Of a DNA stretch of 64,000 bases, positions 52,845 to 62,144 are shown piece after piece. Position 1 is the first letter of the stretch, and each line of letters opens with the position of its first letter. Location: NCBI GenBank assembly GCA_040954595.2, contig CM082577.2, forward strand, positions 10,354,001-10,418,000, written 5' to 3'. The notes under the pieces were generated by a model, which did not search any database, was not told the DNA's origin, and saw nothing but the letters and a program-made list of their open reading frames with translations. The translations under genes and the position numbers were made by a program. The stretch is from Balanoglossus misakiensis (taxonomy: Eukaryota; Hemichordata).

Positions 52845-52852
52845 ATATCCTT
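52845..52852 (+). other. CACNA1G: U12-type AT-AC 5' splice site
   Basis: Homology ends at C-W-P, and the next bases are ATATCCTT, the minor-spliceosome donor consensus in all eight positions, followed by TTT. The frame beyond reaches a stop at 52873. The only GT before that stop (52838) would cut off the conserved C-W-P and has a poor context (ATTT|GTTGGC). Cutting before ATATCC leaves CC to be completed by the next exon, which fits the family sequence C-x-P-W-F-E. Minor-class introns are known in voltage-gated sodium and calcium channel genes. Confidence 0.85.
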
Positions 52853-53439
52853 TTTCTATACATTTCCTACGATAATTTAATGAGTGTCGATCGGCGCACG
52901 GTTTGTATATACACTTTTTTTTTGGATTTCATTGTTTCGTGTGTGCGTGGATGTGAGGGTGTGAATTTTATACTAATACATGTTTGCGTTTATGGGTATT
53001 TATTCATATAGGTTATAATTCATTCGCAGGCGACCGCGCAGTCTGCAATGTTTTGAGCATCGCAGTCATCAAATATACAAGAATTTCTAATTACGCCGCA
53101 GTGTGACTGGGAGATATGGTCAGGTTTTGTCAGTACGTGCGCGCTGCAACTTAGTCGATTTCAGAGCGTCTGCGTGCGCGTCTTAATTTTTTTTATCGAC
53201 GCGTTGGATTTTACCCCCAGTTATGTTTATCGCTGAATTTTTGTCATACTCGGATTATCGGGGAAACAATCATTGTTTTGGGTTGCTTCTCAGTTACCAA
53301 AGCGTACGCTAGACGATGAAGAAATGGAAAGTGGGTTGGGCTGTGAACTGCGCATTATAGTGTAGGGGGGCCATTGTAGGTGTTGAGACGCGCTCGGTCG
53401 GTTTCACTGTACTGCAGTGCAGAGTGAGTGCCCGAATCT

Positions 53440-53621
53440 TTAAAGGTATACGGTCACCTATACAAATTTAGCCACAGTTACCATGGTAAATCGAGATCTA
53501 ACCAATCACAGATTTTCAGTGGGTGGCACACGCGAAAATAAAGCGTTCTTTAGAACACTCAAATACGCCATTTCAACTATATATGGCGATAAGTAAATTG
53601 GAGGTGACCGTATACCTTTAA
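53440..53621 (+). mobile_element. TTAA-flanked MITE, family 1, well-preserved copy
   Basis: TTAA is followed by AGGTATACGGTCACCT, and the other end is the exact inverse AGGTGACCGTATACCT followed by TTAA. The 16-bp ends are perfect. Inner blocks GTTACCATGG and AGTGGGTGGCACA match 4707-4895. It lies 0.6 kb inside the Cav3 intron. A TTAA target suggests piggyBac or Kolobok mobilisation. Confidence 0.88.
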
Positions 53622-54820
53622 TATACGTGTAATTCGTTAATTGTCTCCATAGACGAATGAATCGTCAACTTTTCAGGTCACATCCTGCATTTGAATTTTT
53701 ACGCGGTAAATATTTGTCAGCTGGTAGTAAATTTGTCCAGTGAGCTAGCCAGAACAATTTGCGGTTTCAGTTTATAAATAAAAACGGATGTTTTTTCTTT
53801 GCTCGAGCATGTTGTATACATCTTACGCACAATATTTACGTTCTGGAACTTCCCGTGTTAAAATCATCAGTTTTATTCCGCGACGGAGTCATTTTAATGG
53901 AGATTTTATGAATTGAGGAAATTTGCCAACATCCGATTTTCTGTCGTCTTCCTGTAGTGACTGCTGCGTTGACAGTAGTTTGTTTACTTTAGCTGTCACC
54001 TCTTGAAACATTAATAATTGGTCAGGTCATTGTGACAAATTTGACAGCCAAACATGGCCATGATAAAGCTGATTGATTTGTATGTAAACGCGACAACATT
54101 GTCAGATAAATGTGTGAATTGTCAGAGCCTCGGCTTTGCTTATTGTGAAGTAATTTTTTTTAAATAGATTTTTTTTCTAATCCAAGTGAAAAATTGACAT
54201 TTTTTTTTTCAAAAGCCTCCTTTATTATATATTATTGATCCTGGGGAAAGTTAGTCCACATTGTGTTGTTCCCATCAAGGAACAGCCATGTTTCTGGTGA
54301 CTGCATTTAAAATCTATTGATCTTGCATTAGTGCACAAACAGAACAGTGACAGACACGGGAGGGAGAAAAAATAGATCAGGATTTCTATAGGCAAGGCCT
54401 TGTAGCTTTTTATTACTGTACATACTACCTAAGTGCTCGCGACGATACATCACACTGGTGGTCACAGATAGGAGGGGGCTTTAGCCAATCATTATTACAG
54501 ACAAAATAAGTTTTCAAATGATATGCGGTCTGTTCTTGGCAAGGGAATGTTGACCTTCACACCTCGCATGTAAAGGTAATCGAGTTAAGTCAGCGATATC
54601 GACATTCTGGTTTCACCGGTCATCAATATAAAGAATTCGATGCACAAAGGATTTTGATTTGATGTTTTCTTGCACAAGACCTTGGAGCAAGGGACCCTGG
54701 GATTGATTATACTGAACATGTTTTCTGCAAGAAGAGACTGATATCTTGTGACTAAGGTCAACAAGAGAGTCTGATCTAATGTATGAATGTGCAAGCAAGG
54801 GGGGGGGGGAAGAAGAAGAA

Positions 54821-55080
54821 AATATGTATTTGCATATTGATTATCTATATAGCTATATGTATTCTATATATATATAGATAAGAAATGTAGATAAGACATA
54901 AATAAGGAATATATTTGCATATTGATTATCTATATAGCTATGTATAAGCCTAGGTATATAGATCAGGAATATAAATAAGAATATATAATAATATATATAT
55001 TTGCATATTGATTATCTATATAGCTATATATATTAGGTATATAGATAAGGAATATATATATATAATATACTGGTACATAT
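54821..55080 (+). repeat. AT-rich minisatellite, about 85-bp period, three copies
   Basis: TATTTGCATATTGATTATC followed by TATATAGCTAT occurs at 54827, 54912 and 54998, spaced 85 and 86 bp. Between them are TATATAGATAAG and GGAATATA variants. The block is almost pure A+T and is likely to unwind easily. Confidence 0.85.
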
Positions 55081-55462
55081 ATAGTGCCATTGAATTAATT
55101 ATAACTTGACAAGTTAAAGTCAGTGAGTCCATTAATTTTTTGTATAGACTGTCAATTTGATAATGATACTGTGGTCTTAAAGGCTAATTATTGATACAAT
55201 ATTAGAACGGCTGAACAGAGGAATTTTTAATGAATTGCTCATGGAGTGTGTAATTAATTATGAAGAGTTCCGGAAATGAAATATATTTGCTGCTCTTGTA
55301 GATGAGTTGATTTTCTACCAATAATGTGGGTTAGTTGGAAGTGATGATTGTTTCACTTTTCCCAAGGGTTTCAGTCTTTCACTCGTTAGCTTTGAAAGGG
55401 GTTTGTGACAGTATTGGATGCAATTTTTTCTCCTGAGACAATGACTACTGAATTAGTTTTGC

Positions 55463-55674
55463 TTAAGGTAGTATGCAACTTTGGGACAGATTTTCAGAAA
55501 AATGATAGTGAAAATAGATATTTGGCCACTTTGAATTCCAAATTTGCGACAATTTCACACGGTAACCCCTGATTTTCATTCCCAATTTTTTAAGAGAGAA
55601 TAATCTAACTTTGCAATCTAAATATTATAAGAACAAGTTTAAGACTTTTATTTTTGAGGCAAGTACAACCTTAA
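55463..55674 (+). mobile_element. TTAA-flanked MITE, family 2, short copy
   Basis: It begins TTAAGGTAGTATGCAACTTT and ends with AGTACAACCTTAA. It shares GACAGATTTTCAGAAAAATG, GGCCACTTTGAATTCCAAAT and AAGACTTTTATTTTTGAGGC with the copy at 56054. It is 212 bp and non-coding. Confidence 0.8.
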
Positions 55675-56053
55675 AATTGACAATATTAACAATTAAATGT
55701 AATAATATTTTAATATAGCTAGATAAATATATATAATATTCTTAGGATTAAATATATTGTAGAATTGATGAAAGATATATTTAACATGATGACATGTTTA
55801 AAAATTGACTGCTTTATCTGAATTTAAAAAAATAATTAAAAGAGAAGAATTGACCTATAAGGCTATATGTGTGAATATTTTAAAATGCATCATTTTAGGA
55901 ATTTACCTTTTATTAATAGCTGTTACTTTTGACTTTTGTATCAACTGTAGTTTCTTGTTTGAATCCCTAAAGGATGATGAAATGTCAAATATCTAACCTG
56001 TCAACTGAGCACATGTGCAAAGTCATCATCATTTTTATTGTTGAAAATTGAAT

Positions 56054-56412
56054 TTAAGGTAGTGAGTACCTCAGGGACTGATTTTCAGAAAAATGATAAT
56101 CCTCCAAATCTTTTGATTCAGTGCTATCTTGAAGTATGTGAGGAGTCTTTTTCAAAACAAAGAAGAAAACGGGGTGTTCACAGTCTTGTTTTGATAAAAA
56201 AAAAATAATTTAAATTTGCGCCATAGAGTTTACACAGACATTGGCGGCCATTTTGAATTTCAAATTTGAGACAGTTTTGTCACTCATTCAGAATCATCCA
56301 TGTTGATCCCTAAGTTTTATTCTCAAATTTGAGAGGAAATAATCTAAAGTTGTCTTGAGCAAAATATGAAAAAAAATTAAGACTTTATTTTTTGAGGTGC
56401 CTACTACCTTAA
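56054..56412 (+). mobile_element. TTAA-flanked MITE, family 2, long copy
   Basis: It begins TTAAGGTAGTGAGTACCTCA and ends TGAGGTGCCTACTACCTTAA, which are good inverted ends within TTAA. It is 359 bp, about 150 bp longer than the copy 380 bp to its left. The extra length lies in the first half (about 56100-56240). Confidence 0.85.
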
Positions 56413-57065
56413 TGGCTGTAAAACAGGGTATTGTCAACCAGTTTTACTGTAGAACGAGAAATTCTAGGTATTAAAAATCCAGAAAAACACAAATTTAATG
56501 TCCTTTCAATATTTAAACTGATTCAACAGTATTTTTATTATGGGTGTATGTTATAAATAATTGTGTACAGCAATGTAACGCTGCAGCTTGAAGCTGATGC
56601 ATGTTTTATCAAAGAACAAGCTGCGAAATCCACACGTCATTATAGATTCTTCCCAGCAAGAGACAATATTTTTGAAAAAAATTGCCGTGCGCCAGTATAT
56701 TGCCAATCAGCATGAAACATTGTACACTTATCGCTTTGAGTGCTTTATTAACTTCTCCTGTGTTTTTTTTCTTGCCTTGTTGTCTCCATGGCAACCGTAA
56801 TATTATGATAACTCCCGAGGTTAAATAGCGAAAGTAGAAAAATATTTGGTGTATTTTTTACTCAAAGCGTCGGCGATGAATGTGATGACGGCAACTATAA
56901 GAATAGGATCAGAATTGATAATTCCTTTACTGATGTTGTGCATTTGACGATGCCATGGAATCATATTACATGTACTATATTCAAGTAAATCTGATTGTTA
57001 ATGTCACGTTGAAAAATTATAGCAATTTAAATACATGCAATTGTGGTGCCTCTGCTGTCCCCCCC

Positions 57066-57128
57066 AAAACAACAACAACAACAACAACAACTACCTAACA
57101 AAACAAAACAAAACAAAAAAACAAAACA
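57066..57128 (+). repeat. (AAC)n and (AAAAC)n microsatellites
   Basis: About eight AAC units (57066-57091), then AAAAC units (57097-57128). Simple sequence in the Cav3 intron. Confidence 0.92.
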
Positions 57129-59374
57129 TTTCCTTGTCTGCAGGGCCATCAGAACCACAGTGGTGAGAGAAAAACATATGGTGGTGTGTTTAACAGATCA
57201 GAAGTGTGAATTTCATTCCCTTCGATGCTGATTGTGGGCGATTAAAAAATCATTAGAAAAAAATTTGCATGTGTTAAAGATGTCTGCCTATGTTCTATTC
57301 CGTGATTATTTCCTTGTCTGTTTGTGCTTGCGATGTGGATTTGATGACTTGTCAGTTCGACAATGACATGCACATGTGGAGCGGTCGACGAGCAGACTGC
57401 TTTTGTCGTACTTTTGTGAAAATCTTCAATCCTTGTTGCATAGGTTCATGCATATACTGTTTCCCATGGGAGGGAAAACTAGAAATTATGAAATTGCATA
57501 TGAAATCACGTGGAATGATTTTTGCAGACAAAAATCAGTTGTCTGCCGCACATATCCGAGCCAACTGATTTGTATGCATTATGCATGTGGAATGTCTGGA
57601 CAATGGGCTCATATCTGCATATGATGTGTAATAAAAAATGTTTGCATAATGAGGCATCATTACGTTATTGTCTGGTGATGAAACGTTGTCAGAACAAGTC
57701 AACGGCACGTTCCGTTTTTCTAACTGTAAAAGTGATGGGGAAAATTTGTTTAAAATGATCCGTCACAGAAGAATCTATGATACGAGATGTAATTATTCAT
57801 ATGTAAATATGTACCGGGTGGCGGGACCATTCGCCGCTTTTGTTCAAGACCAGTTGCACAGTGACTGGGTCGTAGGTTGAAAATAGATGTGCGGTATATA
57901 CATGTACCAGCAACTTTTTGAATGGCAAAACAATTTTCAGACTTTTACGCTTATTTTGTGTATAAAGTGAGGCCTTCCCTTTCAAAACATTGCTGGCAGA
58001 GAGACGGCAGAACCCAGTGACAACAGTTTCGTTATTATTAGTACCGTTCGCAATGAATTTTAATCTCTGTGAAATTGCCTCAAAAGAGAAGTGCCGAGAG
58101 GGAGCCAGCTGGCGCGTATCTCTTTCCAATTGTCGGCAGCCGGAACAATGACACATGTTATGAAACGTTACATGGTTTGTGTATCATGTCATCGGGGGGA
58201 AAAAAATTCGGAAAATGTACGTGACACGCATGCAGATAACAGACACTTGCATCACGATCCCGCGTTCCGAAGCTGGGAGTGGAAATGCGATCGAGTTGAA
58301 ATTATTTCATTGTCGTCGTCTGTGTTATTTTCACTGTATATCAAAGAAACTACTTGTATGACAAGTATATGAACAAACAGGGGATAAATTTGAATTAAAA
58401 TGGACGAGGTGAGCCGGAAAGTTCACTTGCGCTTGTAGGTTGGTTCTGTATCACTGGTTGAACAAAAACAGAGGGGAGGGGGTGTCTGGGGGGGAGGGGG
58501 GGGGGCATCAGTAGGGGGTATTACCAGTACACCTTTTTTCTGTGGCCTGAAAAAACCCTGTTTACACACAAGGCTCAGTGAACGTGAATAGGCAACTTAG
58601 GCGTCCACCCGAGCATGTCTCATAAATCAGTCAGTATTGCCAGCCGGCAGGTTTCACTGTTGATGTGAGCTGATGCAGTAGTGACTATTTTGTAAGGCTT
58701 AGTTCCCCCCCCCCCCCTGAAGGTTGTGTTAAATAAATTTCGAAAACCTTGAAAGTCCAGTCAGCAATTCGCTCAGATTATCTGGTGACTTTGGGACTGT
58801 TTGTTGCCATGGATACCAGATGGTAGCACTCTTTAAGCGACGATGTATGGGTACGTAATGTCAAAATCAGGTTTTTATGATGTGAAGACGGGGAAAGAGG
58901 GATTTACGTGCAGGGCTGAAGTAACATCGGTAAAATGAACCCAAAAGGTTAAAATTACGGCTATAATTGGTAAAAATATAAAGCTATTAATACCAGCCTC
59001 GCCGAGCTCAGGGGACGGATGCCTGCCCCAGTTTTATTATCGGAGGCAGATACTCGAAGAAAACAACATTCTTTCGTGGTCATTATACCACATAATCTGA
59101 TACGCAAGACTTGCTTGTACAACAACCGACAGTTTTTGATCTGATGACGTAGATTGTTCTATAAAAAAACCTCCCGCTCCATCCTGTCGGTGTTTTCTTT
59201 TGAGGGAGCGAGGCTATTTTGGAGGCCAGAAACTTCCTTGGAATGCACTGACTGGGCTGTAAAATACACTTGAAGGACAGTGTGAGGAAGTTGTCATTCA
59301 TTGTTTTAAAAATGGACGCAGCTGTGTTATGGCATTGGGAAAAGTTTAATTCTGAAGTTTGGTGCAGACTGAGA

Positions 59375-59547
59375 TACTGTACAACGGGAAATTTTTTGAC
59401 AGTAAATTTTTTCGTGATATCAATAGCGACGACTATTTTGCAATGATTAATTTTGATGTTCTCTTTATCTCCGAATAACATTCTATTGTACACATTGTTC
59501 TTTATTTTGACTCTCACAAAGATCATGAAAATTTATCACTGACAGTA
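59375..59547 (-). mobile_element. MITE, CTGTAAAACGGG family, copy 7 (diverged)
   Basis: The left end CTGTACAACGGGAAATTTTT has one change. The right end has decayed to ATTTATCACTGACAG before TA. Inner sequence ATGATTAATTTTGATGTTCT and TTTATCTCCGAATAACATTC follows the inverted order of copies 3 and 6. Confidence 0.75.
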
Positions 59548-59706
59548 ATTTGGAAGGGCCCAAGGACAACAAATAATAGTTTGGGTTTGCTTCTACCAAT
59601 GGGGAGGATTTCTGACGAAACATATGTTGTGCGGACCCAAGGGCAAGGTTGCGACGCTCAATAATGGTTTACTAATCAAAAGTATTCTTTGGTGATGTTC
59701 AGAGTA

Positions 59707-59869
59707 CAGTAAAACCTGTCTAAACTGAACATGAAGGGGACCAGAAGAAATTGTGTCCGGTTTATGGAGGTTCTTTTAACATGTGGTTCTGTGTCAAAGG
59801 GACTGGAAAATGTGTTTGGTGTAGACAGGTTTCCAGATAAGACAGGGTTCAGTTTAGGCAGGTTTTACT
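59707..59869 (+). mobile_element. pogo-like inverted-repeat element
   Basis: The ends are CAGTAAAACCTGTCTAAACT and the inverse AGTTTAGGCAGGTTTTACT. Next to them GAAC and GTTC extend the match. An internal copy of the motif (GTAGACAGGTTTCCAG) is at 59821-59836. TA precedes the left end. CAGT ends with TA targets are typical of pogo/Tigger elements. It is about 163 bp and non-coding. A partial relative is at 23572. Confidence 0.7.
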
Positions 59870-60140
59870 AAAAAGATGGCTCTGCTCAACTTTCTGATTC
59901 TTTGGATGAATGGCAAGGATTTTTTCATGAATGGCGTCGATGAATGATCCGGGCGAGAGTTTCCTGTCGGCCAGAGTTTGTCTTGCCGGCCTGTCGTCAT
60001 GCATACAAGACAAATAATTTGATGGTGCGTCTCAGTTACACTCCCTTCCACGTTCTTAATCTGTTTTTGTCCCTGGGTCATGCATACCTCGGCTATTTAT
60101 AGTGTCTAAAGAGACAAATGTCAGAGCAGTTCTATTTTTT

Positions 60141-60372
60141 CTCTCTCTCTCTCTCTCTGCGCAAGTGGTAACAGTCATCTCTGGGGGATGTTGCTCTGTT
60201 TGGCCGTAATGATTGGTGGGGGGGGAGGGGGAGGGGCGTTATTGGTACGAGGGGGATCGGACAGAAACTCATTGAATTTCTGGTGGGTGTATTTGACTCT
60301 GTGTCTCGTACTAGCAGGAGATGATGATGGTGGTTGTAATGATGGTGGTGGCGATGATGATGATGATGATGA
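60141..60372 (+). repeat. Simple-sequence cluster: (CT)n and (GAT/GGT)n
   Basis: A CT run at 60141-60158, a G-rich block at 60215-60236 and a GATGATGGTGG-type run at 60319-60372. Apparent Gly/Asp-rich and Ser/Pro-rich frames on the two strands come from these repeats. Confidence 0.85.
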
Positions 60373-61957
60373 CGCTGTGCCGTGAACTATCATTCTGCAG
60401 TTTGTGACGACGCAATTTATGAAATTCCATTCAGGAAGGTCGATATACAGCGTTGGACGGGGGGTGCTAAGTTCAAGGCAGTTTATCCCCATTGATCGGT
60501 CCTGGATATCGATTTCGCAAGTCACAATCCTTCTTCTTGTAATTACAATCTTCTACAAGCGGCAGACATAACAATCACAGACCTGGTCTGCTTATAACAG
60601 AATCATCACACCCAGAATAACTGGAAATTGCCACTGAGAATAATAATGTTTTTTCATCCATTTCGGTAAACTTCTGGTCTTGCTTGGAGCCAGTCGTTTA
60701 AGCCAATGACGTCAGTTCATTAGCAAAGGGTCATTGTGTCCAATTATCAGATCAATCAATGTCCATAATAAACTGGATATAAATATAGACATTATGATGC
60801 GAGTCGATATTGTTCGGTCACTTTTGACATTTGGTGGGTAATTTTTTTCCATTTCTGTGTCACACAACGCTGATCACAGCCAATTAACACAGTGAAGCTG
60901 TAGAAATTGTCGGCTAATAAGTATTTTTTTGTAATTTTCAATCTGATGAATTTCAGTAGGGGAAGAACCTTAAAAGTCCAAAAGAGATTAAGAGCTTTGT
61001 ACAGGCAGACTATTATAACATAAGGAAATTACAGAGAGAGATATATATGTATAAGCTACATTAACTTGGTGATGTCAAACATTTCTTTTTTGTGATACTT
61101 AACTAAAAGTGAACAAATTTATTGGTCATGCAACTTGTCTGGTTTTGAGAAGATTCTCTGTCGTTTATGAAATTCTAACAATATCCAGAATACCACTGAT
61201 TGAATTGAATGGTCTCCACACTGCAGGTTGGGTGTCAGTGGCTTAAACATGTGGAGTGATTGAACCTGTTCGGTCGCTTCCTGACTATCGGTAAATTTTC
61301 CCGTTGTCGAGATGCTTATGTAAAATCTCCATCTGGAGTAGGGCAAGCTCCGGTGCAGCTCCGGCTTGCCTTGTCTGAAGTGCCGGTTTAAAGTACGGGA
61401 TAACAAGGAACCGTGATAAATGGGGAAGGGACGACAACATCAGGCAATCATTCAAAGTTCGTCCAGTTTATACACGAAAAAATAGTTACCCCAGGATATT
61501 CAAATAAACAAGCCACATACTGAAGGAGAGAATAAATTATTGGTGGAAGAGGTTTGTATTGATATTGACAATGACTGTAGATTTTAAACAGTTGTTTTCA
61601 AAAGATTGTGGTTTTCTGTTTTCGAGTGTGATCAATCAGTGAGCTGTATGGAGTATAGGGATGTTTAGAAATCCCACCATCGAGATGTGCATGCGTATTG
61701 GATGGCTTATGCACCAGCTTGTCAAACATGGCCATTACATTGTACAGATGGTTCCCTTTATTTCTGTCGCCGCGACAATGCACTGCCATTTCGTTTAGTC
61801 TCTCTTTAAAAATCGCAAAAACAAAGCAACAAAAAAAATCCCTGTCTTTATAAACTATAAATAATGACCTTGCGGTGTGGCTTTGTTTTTATTGCGTCAA
61901 GCAGATTTCGCTGCGTGGAATTTTGCATTTCAGAAGTTGACTCACTGTCTGTGTACA

Positions 61958-62144
61958 TACTGTAAAACAGGTTATTTTCGTGACAGGATATTTTCGCGAT
62001 ATCAAAAGTGGCAACTGTTACGCGAGGATTAATTTTCGCGTTCTCGTATTTCACTGCATCTGTATCTCCCAAAAACATTTTTACGCGACTATTTTTATTT
62101 TCAAGTTTTTTTGGCTCTCGCGAAAAATAACCCGTTTTACAGTA
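61958..62144 (-). mobile_element. MITE, CTGTAAAACGGG family, copy 8
   Basis: A 187-bp element between TA dinucleotides. Ends are CTGTAAAACAGGTTATTTTC and AAAATAACCCGTTTTACAG. Inner blocks GTGGCAACTGTTACGCGAGG and TTTTTTTGGCTCTCGCGAAA are inverted relative to copy 1. It is shorter than the others because the stretch between GGCTCTCGCG and the right end is reduced. Confidence 0.9.

Noticed and set aside
52366-52863. 165-codon frame on the minus strand over the channel exon
   Set aside because: It is the antisense shadow of the GC-rich Cav3 exon; the plus-strand frame has clear family homology.
7800-62120. A recurring peptide (KYENVKINPRVTVASFD-like) open in several copies of the CTGTAAAACGGG MITE
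   Set aside because: The peptide coincides with the conserved inner block of the element, appears in both genomic orientations, has no start, and runs into the terminal repeats. Shared descent of the copies explains it without coding.
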